This document shows, in pieces, positions 54,346-64,000 of a stretch of 64,000 nucleotides of DNA (positions within the stretch are counted from its first letter, which is position 1; each line of letters begins with the position of its first letter). This stretch comes from Coenobita brevimanus (Eukaryota; Arthropoda; Malacostraca; Decapoda; Coenobitidae). The stretch spans positions 2,760,001 through 2,824,000 of the forward strand of contig CM064713.1 of the NCBI GenBank assembly GCA_032717465.1, written 5' to 3'. A model generated the notes under the pieces. That model did no database searches, was not told where the DNA came from, and saw only the letters and a list, made by a program, of their open reading frames with translations. The translations under genes and the position numbers were made by a program.

Positions 54346-54915
54346 TGAATGGGATAATGAAGGCCATATCTATCGCCTCCAGTTCGAAAAACCTCTCAAA
54401 AATCTCTCATTGAAAAAGAAAAAATGCAGCAAAAATAAAAATAATTGTAGTTCATATCATAAATTCTCTCATCGGCAGAATAAATTTGCCTTGAGACAGG
54501 AAAAATAAACTGCGAAATCTCTCAAAAATCTCGCATAGAGGTCGAAAGAATAAAATGAACATAAAGATAATTGTGGTCCAGATCAGAAATTATCTCATCA
54601 GCAAAATAAAATTGCGTTGAGATAGGAAAAATAAAGTGCAAAATCTCTAAAAAAAAAAATCTAGCAGGGAGGTGAAAAGAATACAGTAAAGATGAAGGTA
54701 ACTGTAGTTCTATAAGAAAAAGAAAGAAGTCCCTCATTGGCTGCATAAAATTGCTTTGAGACAGGAAAAATAAGTTACAAAATCTCCCAAAAGTCTCGCA
54801 TAGAGGTCGAAAGAATACAGTAAAAATAAAGATAACTGTAGTTCAATAAAAGAACAAATCTCTCATTAGCTGCAGAAAATTCCCTTGAGATAGGAAGAAT
54901 AAATCGCAAAAAATG
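54346..54915 (+). repeat. ~130-bp tandem repeat derived from family C
   Basis: Four units, each with CTCATxxGCxGxATAAAATTG, CTTGAGA(C/T)AGG, AAAAATAAA and TCGCATAGAGGTCGAAAGAA; unit starts are near 54465, 54590, 54734 and 54861. The unit core resembles the dispersed motif AGCTGAATAAAATCGTCTGG, so a dispersed element seems to have become a tandem array. Confidence 0.8.
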
Positions 54916-55079
54916 TAGTGATGAGGTTCGAGATGCCAGCTGGTCCAGATTTCAAAAAGCGTGCTAATTATAAAAAAAAAGTTTCGTCAAGGGAAAGTGA
55001 GGAAATAAATGCGTGAGATAAAAGGAAGGTGAATAACTGAACGCCTAAAAAGAGAAGAGGGAAATTCTTTGCTATCTTA

Positions 55080-55194
55080 TCAAATTCTAGTGCCAGTCTA
55101 AAACTACATCTCAGCATTCCAGATGGGGAGATGGTAATTATTGGTGAAGTTAAGGGTGAGAAGTAAATTAGGGGATCTTCCGGAAATGGAGAGA

Positions 55195-55228
<34 letters not shown>

Positions 55229-55341
55229 AAGAAAGAGAGAGACGTTCCTGACAGAGAAATATAACTCTGGAATTGAGGGAAGCGAAGTTTAGTTAAACAA
55301 ATTGTTTCGGGAGTAAAAACTGACAGAAAAAGTGATTGATT

Positions 55342-55372
<31 letters not shown>

Positions 55373-55400
55373 AGAAAGAGAGAGAGAGAGAGAGAGAGAG
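55080..55400 (+). repeat. Family B fragment and (GA)n/(GT)n tracts
   Basis: A family B fragment at 55085-55160 (CATCTCAGCATTCCAGATGG); (GA)n at 55189-55240; (GT)14 at 55346-55373, then (GA)n to 55400. Confidence 0.9.
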
Positions 55401-55689
55401 TCCCATGATAGAGAGGAGGCAGGAGCAGTGAGAATGGTGTTAGTAAATCAACATCCCACCACCTGAATAACAGCCTATGTCACTGGCCACACCATAACAC
55501 ATACATACACACATTTCCTCCTTGCCCTACCCTCTCTTCCGTATATACACCCAGAAATACACTGTGTATTAATTGCTGGTATTGTTTATATAGAAACACA
55601 TATTTGCTATACAAGTTCTTCCCTACAGGGTGACGTGGGGTAATTTGTTTTTGGCCCCCTCTTTCGGAATTAGGACGTCTGGCTGTAGA
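55401..55689. other. No gene recognised
   Basis: Unique-looking, with a weak resemblance to the SINE body near 55425-55490. Confidence 0.45.
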
Positions 55690-55945
55690 TGGATAGATAG
55701 ATAGATAATGAGACAGATGGAGAGATGGAGAGATGTATGGATAGATGGATCAAGAGACTTAAGCCAGATAGGGAGATATAAAAATAGAGAATAGATAAAA
55801 AGGTAAATAGGTAGGCTGGTTGGAAGGTAAGTCGATAGGTAGGTAGGCAGACAGACAGATATGTAGATAGATAGATAGACATAGACAGATAGGTAGACAG
55901 ATAGACAGATAAGTAGACAAACAGACAAAGAGACATACAGACAGG
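55690..55945 (+). repeat. (GATA)/(GACA)/(GGTA) tetranucleotide array
   Basis: Mixed TAGATAGA, TAGACAGA and TAGGTAGG words; the minus-strand frames are Tyr/Leu/Ser/Ile repeats. Confidence 0.95.
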
Positions 55946-56139
55946 AAAACAGAATACATGAATATACCCCACATCAACATCTACACCAATACATCAAACG
56001 CAGGTGAAAGGTGTGTAGATTCAAGACTAACTCAGCTAATAGTCTCAGGTGTCAATAGTAGTCAATTACCTGTATGTAACCTGATGTGAGCGTGGAGTGG
56101 GTCTAATGGATATGCAAACCACGTCATACCCCCTTTGAA

Positions 56140-56300
56140 AGCCAAGACAGGGGCTGCAGTGGCCGATATGACGAGACTGAAGTGGGCAATTACTGAAGTG
56201 ATACGTGAATTGAAGTGATAATTAGGACTGATATTTGACTGAAGTGACTTATGAAGCTGATATATCGTGACTGAAGTGACCCATGAAAGAGAGATGGTAA
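56140..56300 (+). repeat. ACTGAAGTGA minisatellite
   Basis: Diverged units of 18-27 bp containing GACTGAAGTGA. Confidence 0.8.
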
Positions 56301-56317
56301 ACTAAGTGACTGATGAA

Positions 56318-56465
56318 CAAGAGCAGAAAAGGAGGAGAAGGAGGAGGAGAAAGGAGGAAAAGAAAGGAGGAGGGAGAGAATGAGGAGAAAGAGAAAGGAG
56401 GAGAGAGAGAAGGAGTAGGAAGAGAAAAGAAGAAGGAGAGAAAGGGGGGAAGGGGAGGAAAGTGA
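56318..56465 (+). repeat. Purine-rich GGAGGAGAAAGGA tract
   Basis: Irregular AGGAGGAGAAAGG words. Confidence 0.88.
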
Positions 56466-56589
56466 CAAGGTAAAACTTAATTGCCTCTAAATGATCAAAA
56501 ATGACCTCACGAAGCTAATTAAAAGCCTCGTGTTGAAAATAGTTTACAATAATTGAAGGAGCTACGTTACGAATACAAGGACCTGGTAT

Positions 56590-56591
56590 TC

Positions 56592-56656
<65 letters not shown>

Positions 56657-56712
56657 CCTTTGCTGTATTTTTTGGAAGTTTGGTCCATATATCTTTTTTT
56701 TTTTTTTTTTTT
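56590..56712 (+). repeat. (TC)n and poly(T)
   Basis: (TC)~30 at 56590-56651; a T-run at 56694-56712. Confidence 0.97.
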
Positions 56713-56837
56713 ACACGGCCCCCAGTATTTTTTTTCACATTTTTCTGATATATATATTTTCTGGCTTTCATGACTGACTATTTGACTGACATATTGGTGG
56801 CGAGATTGGAATGTGGGGCTGTTTGGATGGATGTGGG

Positions 56838-57350
56838 TGCTGGTGGTGGGTGTAGGTGGGTGCAGGTGGGTGTAGGTGGGTGCAGGTGGGTGTAGGTGGG
56901 TGCAGGTGGGTGTAGGTGGGTGCAGATGGGTGTAGGTGGGTGCAGGTGGGTGTAGGTGGGTGCAGGTGGGTGTAGGTGGGTGCAGATGGGTGTTTGTGGA
57001 GGTAAATGGGCGTTAGTGTTGGTGCAGGTGGGTGAACGTGGAGTTTGTGAGTATAGGTGGATGCACTATAGGTGGGTGTAGGTGGGTGTTTGTAGATGGG
57101 AAAGGGTTTTAGCGTTGGTGTAGGTGGGTGCAGGTTGGTATTTGTGGATGTAGGTGGATGTAGGTGGGTGTAGGTGGGTGTTTGTAGGTGCAGGAGGGTG
57201 TTTGTAGATGGAAAGGGGTTTTAGCGTTGATGTAGGTGGGTGTTTGTGGGTATAGGTGGATGTAGGTGGGTGTAGGTGGGTGTTTGTAGGTGTAGGTGGG
57301 TGTAGGTGGGTTGAGATGAGTGTAAGTGGGTTTATGTGAGTGTATGTGAG
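56838..57350 (+). repeat. G-rich minisatellite GGTGGGTGTAGGTGGGTGCA
   Basis: 10-bp half units, homogeneous at 56840-56990 and diverged after it (GTTTGTGGATG and GTTTTAGCGTTG insertions). Evenly spaced GGG runs about 7 bp apart could in principle form G-quadruplexes. Confidence 0.93.
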
Positions 57351-57990
57351 CCTGTCCTCTTGAAGCAGATTACTTTTAAATTAATTTCATTTATCTATTT
57401 CTTTTTCATTTCTTAATTTTTTTCGCCTATTCTTTCTACCTTCAGACGATTTTTATTCAGTTTATTAAGGACCTTTACCAGTGGAAGAATTATAATAAAC
57501 ACCATAATAACAACTATAGGTAGAAAATCCTGTCCTAAGGTGAAAAAAAAATAATCTGAAAATATAATGAACAAATATTAGAGGAATCATGGGAATCAGA
57601 GGTGAACTGAGATTTCTTTCCCAAATCCCTTCAGAGCGAGAGATTTCCACACTTACGTATAATCGCCTAAAGATTAAAGGGAAATTAAGTCATTGCAGTG
57701 AAGAGGCAAAGAGGAAACACTGAATATGAGAGGTATGAAAATATTTGTTGTTTTTATTAATGTGTCAAATGGTGCAGGAAAACAAAGAGGACTGAGAGAG
57801 ATATTTTTTGAGATTGTTTGTGGTGTTAAATTATTACCTGTGGCCTTTGTTTGACGCTGCCCAGGTGATATTTCCTCCACATCAATATCTTTCTTAATAT
57901 CTTTTTAAATGTCTAAGTACTTATAATCACTCTTTGGATTTTGAAACATAATTGATTGACAAATAGATAGCCAGTTACACCAGTTCTACA
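57351..57990. other. Central spacer between inverted minisatellites; no gene
   Basis: AT-rich. Weak family C relatives: TCAGACGATTTTTATTCAGT at 57442-57461 and ATAATCGCCTAAAG at 57659-57672. Confidence 0.5.
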
Positions 57991-58400
57991 CCTACCAGCA
58001 TCTTTATAGACTACACCCACCTACACCCACCGATACCTGTTTAAACTCACCTACACCCACCAACACCTAACTACCCCTAGGCAATCAAAACTCATTTACA
58101 CCCACCTACATCAATCTCCTCCCACCTACACCTACCAGCACTTACCTACATCCCACCAACACCCACATACATCCACCAACAACAACCCACACCCACATAC
58201 ATCCACCAGCAACAACCCACACCCACCTACACCCACTAATAACCACTAACATAATTAACTTTGTCCCTCTACGACCGTCTACACCCACTTAGACCTACGC
58301 GCACCTCCAACACCCACCAATCGACACCCACCTACACCCACCAGCACTCACCAACACCCACGTACACCCACCTACACCCACCCTACACCCACGCAGTCCA
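57990..58400 (-). repeat. Minisatellite CACCCACCTACACCCAC, first inverted block
   Basis: The complement of the G-rich unit at 56.84-57.35 kb, diverged (ACCAACACC and ACCAGCAC variants). Confidence 0.9.
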
Positions 58401-58495
58401 CATTTAATACTCGCCATCAATTTGTCATCCAAGGTTGTCAGTCACGAATGCCAAAATTTTAGGTCAGAAAAATGTGAAAATGAAGACTGGAGCTG

Positions 58496-58499
<4 letters not shown>

Positions 58500-58556
<57 letters not shown>

Positions 58557-58593
58557 TATGGAGCAAGCTACCAAAAAATACAGAAGTGGAAAA

Positions 58594-58634
<41 letters not shown>
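58500..58634 (+). repeat. Two (GA)n microsatellites
   Basis: 58501-58547 and 58597-58634. Confidence 0.97.
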
Positions 58635-58635
<1 letters not shown>

Positions 58636-58689
58636 GCATTTCTCCCTGATACTAATTCACACACTAATAAGTACACAAATCATTACAAA

Positions 58690-59330
58690 TATACACCTCC
58701 TTACACCTACACCCACCTACATACACCCACCTACACCCATCTACACCCACATATACACAAACAACTTTCATATACACCCAGCAACACCCACCTACTTTCA
58801 CCTACACCCACCCACACCCATCACACCCACAAACATTCAAACAACTTCCATATACACCCATAAACACCCATCTTCTTCCATCTACACCCACCTACACCCA
58901 TCTCCACCCACAAACATTCAAACAACTTCCATATACACCCATAAACACCCATCTACTTTCACCTACACCCACCAACACCCATCTACACCCACATACATAC
59001 AAACAACTTCCACATACACCCATACACACCCATCAACATCCATTTACACCTCTATACACCCATCGATATTCAACTACACCCAGAGAGGCGATAGCTCAGG
59101 TCAAATACACCCCTGGGATACACTCGCAATAGAGGTGGGAGAGGAGGGAATATTTACTGGACAGAAGCCCACCTACACCCACACATACACCCCCACACCC
59201 ACCTACACCCACACGTACACTCCCACACCCACCTACACCCACACATACACACCCACACCCACCTACACCCACACGTACACTCCCACACCCACCTACACCC
59301 ACACATACACTCCCACACCCACTTACACAT
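58690..59330 (-). repeat. Minisatellite CACCCACCTACACCCAC, second inverted block
   Basis: Includes a higher-order unit with CAAACAACTTCCATATACAC, spaced roughly 70-90 bp (near 58758, 58839, 58918 and 59001), and a very regular sub-block at 59168-59320 (CACCCACCTACACCCACAC). The 375-codon Thr/His/Pro frame across it is an artefact. A short unrelated piece (59083-59165) interrupts it. Confidence 0.92.
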
Positions 59331-59513
59331 TACCGCACTTATTTAGCTGTTATTATATTCCCCTACACCTATCTACACTCCTCTACACCCATTTACGTAC
59401 ATTTACTCCCACCCACACGCACCTACACCCACCTACACACTCCTCAACCGACCTACACATCATCAACACACTCATACACCTACCTACACCCTCCTACAAA
59501 CACACACACTTAC

Positions 59514-59576
<63 letters not shown>

Positions 59577-59690
59577 CTTTCCTACACCCTTCTACACACA
59601 TTCTTACACTTACACACTGCCCCCCCCCACCCACACACACACACTTACACATACACACTCTTACACCCTCTCACTATTTCCTACACCCAC
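59331..59690 (+). repeat. C/A-rich continuation with (AC)n
   Basis: CTACAC words grading into (AC)~30 at 59518-59578 and a C-run near 59620. Confidence 0.9.
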
Positions 59691-59904
59691 CAAGATTATT
59701 TTTCATATCTTAATCAGGATCCCTCTTAGCGAAAAGGATTTGATACCATTCTGCCAAATTGAAGAGGATTCAAACCTTTATATTAGGATTTTTATTTCAG
59801 TGTTGACTCTCCTGTTATATCCTGACTCTGTACTGATGGGTTTTGGAGCTTATAAAGGATTTTGTTGGTACGCGATAAATCTATGCATATACTGCCCATA
59901 TAAA

Positions 59905-60220
59905 AAGATAGATAGATAGATAAATAGACAGATAGATAGATAGGCAGATAGGCAGGTAGGCAGGTAGGTACTATAGGTAGGTAGGGGGGAAGGCAGGTAG
60001 GTAGATAGGTAGGTATATAGGGGGCAAGGTAGGTAGGTAGACAGGTAGTTAGGAAGGCAGACAGATAGACAGATAGATAGACAGATCCAGACAGACAGAT
60101 AGATAGACAGACAGATGGGTAGACAGGCTGATAGAAAGACAGATAGAGAGATAGGCAAACAGATAGACGGAGAGATAAATAGACAGATAGATAAATAGAT
60201 AGACAGATAGACAGGGTGAT
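59905..60220 (+). repeat. (GATA)/(GACA)/(GGTA) tetranucleotide array
   Basis: Mixed TAGATAGA, GACAGATA and GGTAGGTA words, similar to 55690-55945. Confidence 0.95.
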
Positions 60221-60320
60221 CCATAAAGATCGCACCCTGCATTAGTTATTTAGTTCCTACTCCCACTGCCACACCCACGCCCACACCAGCAGACTGTGCC
60301 GTTCCCAAAACACACAGGAT
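60213..60320 (+). repeat. Dispersed segment shared with 29.5 kb
   Basis: GGGTGATCCATAAAGATCG, then ACTCCCACTGCCACACCCAC and GCCCACACCAGCAGACTG; the same two landmarks lie at 29469 and 29579. Confidence 0.65.
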
Positions 60321-60362
60321 ATTCCCAGATAAGTTGTGGAGCGCTATTTTTGGACCAGATAT

Positions 60363-60401
<39 letters not shown>

Positions 60402-60415
60402 TCTCTCTCTCTTTC

Positions 60416-60495
<80 letters not shown>

Positions 60496-60509
60496 TCTCT
60501 CTCTCTTTC

Positions 60510-60595
<86 letters not shown>

Positions 60596-60609
60596 TCTCT
60601 CTCTCTTTC

Positions 60610-60690
<81 letters not shown>
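60363..60690 (+). repeat. Higher-order (AC)n-(TC)n repeat, three units
   Basis: Each unit is (AC)n, the anchor CTTTCTCTCTCTCTTTCTTCC, then (TC)n; anchors start at 60399, 60493 and 60593 (spacing 94 and 100 bp). A final (AC)~24 closes it. Only tract lengths differ between units. Confidence 0.97.
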
Positions 60691-60801
60691 AATAAGCTTA
60701 TGAGTGTATATCATGAACAAAGTTAATCCTTTTACTCAATTTTCACTCTAACCTCTTCAAACCGAGGACGAAATTTGTAATTTATTACTGGGCTAAGGGA
60801 C

Positions 60802-60805
<4 letters not shown>

Positions 60806-60856
<51 letters not shown>
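60806..60856 (+). repeat. Microsatellite (TC)n
   Basis: About 25 units. Confidence 0.98.
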
Positions 60857-60858
<2 letters not shown>

Positions 60859-61620
60859 CCCTTTTCATCCTCTCCCCTCTCACGACACCTTTATGTTTTC
60901 CCCAGGGACTCAGCCAAGCCTCTTATTTTCCCCTCATCCATGCCCTCCCTCCTCTCCCCTCACTCTTTTCCCCTCCTCTTCCCTCTCTTTTCTCCCCTCT
61001 CTTCCTCCCCTCTTCTCCCCTCACTCTTCTCTCCTTCCTTTTTTCCGCCTTTCCTCCCTCCCTTTCTCTTTCCTCTTCTCCTCATTCTTCTTTCTTAACT
61101 CTTCCCTCCCTCCTTTATTCATTCATTCTGCCCTCTTTCCTCTTATTTTTCCTTCCAATCCCCTCTCAACTTTTCCCTCCTCCCTCCTTCATCCCTTCCC
61201 TCCTCTTCTTTCCTCTTCCCTCCCTTCCTCTCCCTTTTTTTTATTCCACTCTCCTCCATCATCCCTTAATATTATTTGCATCTTCTTATCTTTTCTCCAC
61301 CATCTCTCCACACACTTCCCTCCCTTCCTCCTCTCCATATTCTTTCTTTCCTCCCTCCTCCTATCCTTATCCCTCCCTTCCCAGTTCATTCCTCCCTCCC
61401 CCTCTCTTTCTCTTCTCACTCTCTGCTCCTCCATTTCTCCTCTCCTCGTTCTTTCTTCCCTCCTTCCTTCACCCCTTAGTCTCTCTCTCTCCCCCTTCTC
61501 TGCCCATTCTTCCCTCCCTCTCTTTTCCTCATTTCACTCTCTCCTCTTTCATTCCTCTTCACTTTACACCCCAATCCCTCAATTTTTATCCCTTACTCAA
61601 TCAATTCTTTCCCATAAACT
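60857..61620 (+). repeat. Pyrimidine-rich low-complexity tract
   Basis: CCCTCCTCTTTCCTC-type sequence, nearly purine-free on the plus strand; the 275-codon Ser/Leu/Pro/Phe frame is compositional. Confidence 0.88.
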
Positions 61621-61719
61621 TTCCAAGGCAATTTTCCCAAGCATTTCTCACTTTTTCCTGCCGGCTCCATCTAGGGGGTTCGTTGGGGTGGTGGGGGCAA
61701 AATCCCTCGTTTCTCTTTA

Positions 61720-61910
61720 ACATGACCTAAATTTGCCATCTTTCCATCCTGAATGCTGAATGTAAGAGGATATTAATGGTAGAATGCGGTGTTAGTCACG
61801 AAGAAGTGCTGTTCAAGGCAGAGTCAGCATCATCTTTGTTTTGCCTCTGAGTTACTTGAAGTAGCTGTACAAGGACGAAATTCCGGCCCAAATTAAGGAT
61901 AAAGGAATGA
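61720..61910 (+). repeat. Dispersed family B copy
   Basis: TTTGCCATCTTTCCATCCTG, AATGCTGAATGTAAGAGG, GTTAGTCACGAAGAAGTGCT, TTTTGCCTCTGAGTTAC, AGGACGAAATTCCGGCCCAA. Confidence 0.72.
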
Positions 61911-62273
61911 AATAAAGGAGAAAGGAATGAAGTAAAGGAGAAAGGAGTACAGTAAAGGAGAAAGGAGTACAGTAAAGGAGAAAGGAGTACAGTAAAGGAG
62001 AAAGGAGTACAGTAAAGGAGAAAGAAATAAAGTAAACGAGAAAGAGGTACAGTAAAGGAGAAAGAAATAAAGTAAACGAGAAAGAGGTACAGTAAAGGAG
62101 AAAGAAATAAAGTAAACGAGAAAGAGGTACAGTAAAGGAGAAAGAAATAAAGTAAACGAGAAAGAGGTACAGTAAAGGAGAAAGAAATAAAGTAAACGAG
62201 AAAGAGGTACAGTAAAGGAGAAAGAAATAAAGTAAACGAGAAAGAGGTACAGTAAAGGAGAAAGAAATAAAGT
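61905..62273 (+). repeat. 20-bp minisatellite with 40-bp higher-order unit
   Basis: Early units are GTACAGTAAAGGAGAAAGGA (61945-62010). Later units alternate GTACAGTAAAGGAGAAAG with ATAAAGTAAACGAGAAAG in a strict 40-bp period, about 6.5 copies. Confidence 0.97.
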
Positions 62274-62344
62274 TAAAGTCTGCCATATAACAAAGGTTCT
62301 TGAAAAAAAAAACTAGTTAAGTCTATCGCTGTTTCCTTCCCTTT

Positions 62345-62580
62345 TGGACTTCTTCTGTAATCCCTCCACTCTATTTCCACCCTCCCTCCTTCTGTACCCA
62401 TCCTCCCCTCCCTCCCTTCCACCCTCCCTCCTACTGTACCCATCCTCCCCTCCCTCCCTTCCACCCTCCCTCTAATCCCTTCCCTCCTCCTTCCCTCCCT
62501 CCCTCCCTCCCTCTAATCTCTTCCCTCCTCCCTCCCACACTCCCTCCTCCTCTCTCTCCCCACACTCCCTTCAACATCAT
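62345..62580 (+). repeat. C/T-rich minisatellite (44-bp unit)
   Basis: CCACCCTCCCTCCT(T/A)CTG, TACCCATCCTCCCCTCCC repeats twice with period 44, followed by CCCTCCCTCCC-type decay. Confidence 0.88.
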
Positions 62581-62584
62581 CATC

Positions 62585-63376
62585 CGTCAAAGTCAGCTTA
62601 GGTCAGACAAACTCCATATTGGCCAGTTCATGTTGTCCTTAATTTTAGTCGCGTCTTCTTGTTTGGTTTCCTTCTTTCGGCCTTTTTTTCTTGTCTGATT
62701 GTGGCAGGCACTTCTACCCTTCAGAATTAACCGATTCCAACCGAACTTGGACACAATGACCAGCCTACTACCTAGTCCTGATAATAAGGTTTTGTTTGTT
62801 AGACAACACGTCGCCTAGCAACGGCCGAAAAACAGTTTTGTATGTACTTTTCATGTTCTAAGCTGTAGCACTACTAATGGGCGTAGAAAGCTCGGACCGC
62901 TCTAGGCGTCATCTTGAGGTCATTCCCTGTCGGAAGTGTGCCATCCATTTTTCTCTCTCTCTCCTCTAGTTTTCGGGTGGCAACCCTGCGAAGGTTGACC
63001 TCAGTGTCCCTAGCAACCAGTACCGGCTTTCAAAAATGTCCCCCTATTTCCCCAGCGGCTGCATGGGATTGAATGAAAGTTTGAATGTTTATAGACATTG
63101 ACTAATACTACAACTTTCCATCGTACACCTATGCGCAACATTGGCCAGGTCAGGGATCAAAGGTCATCAAATGCGAAAACGGTGAAAATAGCTACAATCG
63201 GGACTATGCTCACGCGAAATGCTAAGGATCCAAAGGTTATTAAGCCAGGGCCATGATTCTTGGGTGGGATGTTGTCCATCGGTATCGCCATACAGGTGCG
63301 ATTTTTCATACCGTAACTCACTTCCGGTCACTGACAAAGCTTGGTCCGCTTAAAGCTGGACATCGTCGCCTACCGG

Positions 63377-63380
<4 letters not shown>
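62585..63380. other. Non-repetitive block of unknown nature
   Basis: About 800 bp with balanced composition and no open frame of note. It contains CCGATTCCAACCGAACTTGG, TCGCCTAGCAACGG, GGTCAGGGATCAAAGGTCAT and CTAAGGATCCAAAGGTTATT. The first and the AGGTCA-like words have weak counterparts at 2170-2280. It may be an old dispersed element or plain unique DNA. Confidence 0.4.

Positions 63381-63382
<2 letters not shown>

Positions 63383-63427
<45 letters not shown>
63383..63427 (+). repeat. Microsatellite (TC)n
   Basis: About 22 units. Confidence 0.98.
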
Positions 63428-63430
<3 letters not shown>

Positions 63431-63512
63431 AATGCCCTCGACACTCTTTCCACAACATCATTAAGTCTTTAATACCTTCTCCAGCTTTCTTGCTGCCATT
63501 AGATTGCATTGG

Positions 63513-63841
<329 letters not shown>

Positions 63842-64000
63842 CAATTAATCTGTCTGAACCTTTTTAGCATCCTCTGTACTCTGGCGGCTTCGTCTAAAGA
63901 TATTTGTTGTAATTACCAAACTTCTTTTCATGTTCTATTATTCTGAGCTGAGTATTATTCATGGCACGGAAGCGTTTTTCATTTCCACCAACAGTGATTT

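Noticed and set aside
55623..55980. Tyr/Leu/Ser-rich membrane-protein-like frames on the minus strand
   Set aside because: Translation of a GATA/GACA tetranucleotide array; three overlapping frames are open.
58586..59713. 375-codon Thr/His/Pro-rich frame
   Set aside because: Translation of the CACCCACCTACACC minisatellite, starting within a (GA)n tract.
60893..61720. 275-codon Ser/Leu/Pro-rich frame
   Set aside because: Low-complexity pyrimidine tract; no domain and no biased codon use distinct from composition.

Overview
The window looks like an intergenic, repeat-dominated stretch of an arthropod nuclear genome, most probably a decapod crustacean (a crab rather than a shrimp, at low confidence). 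The reasons are the extreme density of long (GA/TC)n, (GT/AC)n, (GAT)n and (AAT)n tracts, degenerate TTAGG/CCTAA repeats of the arthropod telomere type, and a non-LTR retrotransposon whose endonuclease and reverse transcriptase are of the jockey-like kind common in crab genomes. There are no bacterial features, no operons, no CRISPR array, no canonical tRNA or rRNA gene, and no host gene I can name. Nearly all long open frames are translations of tandem repeats.

Layout. 1-5.7 kb: two related minisatellites, dispersed-repeat fragments, microsatellites, a frameshifted hAT-like transposase remnant (minus strand, 4.6-5.2 kb) and a 5'-truncated 3' end of the jockey-like element (5.4-5.6 kb). 5.75-8.45 kb: a minisatellite built from two diverged 12-bp half units. 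8.45-9.92 kb and 15.72-16.73 kb: two copies of one hAT-like non-autonomous element with 8-bp target duplications whose flanks are crossed between copies; copy A also carries a tRNA-derived SINE. 16.85-22.5 kb: a very large inverted repeat whose arms are the same minisatellite plus a polypurine/polypyrimidine flank. 22.75-23.56 kb: a second inverted-repeat element, loaded with a TTCGTGTATAATAT satellite and a nested tRNA-like SINE. 23.9-37.2 kb: microsatellites and long one-strand purine or pyrimidine arrays, with several dispersed repeat families between them. 37.5-39.5 kb: a small inverted-repeat element, a GC-richer island with overlapping open frames, and an open threonine-rich frame. 39.7-44.7 kb: simple repeats and dispersed copies. 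44.73-47.79 kb: the retrotransposon. 47.8-64 kb: SINE-like copies, very long microsatellites, four diverged ~130-bp tandem units, an inverted pair of G-rich minisatellites (56.8-59.3 kb) and an unexplained non-repetitive block (62.6-63.4 kb).

The only convincing protein-coding capacity is that of transposable elements. The retrotransposon keeps a full set of visible reverse transcriptase motifs but is split by a frameshift and has no stop codon before its A-tail. The most interesting structures are architectural: the satellite palindrome, the crossed target duplications around a 5.8-kb block, the satellite-bearing inverted-repeat element, and several apparently uncatalogued dispersed families, one marked by the motif AGCTGAATAAAATCGTCTGG. 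All family relations were judged by eye within this window; no database was searched.
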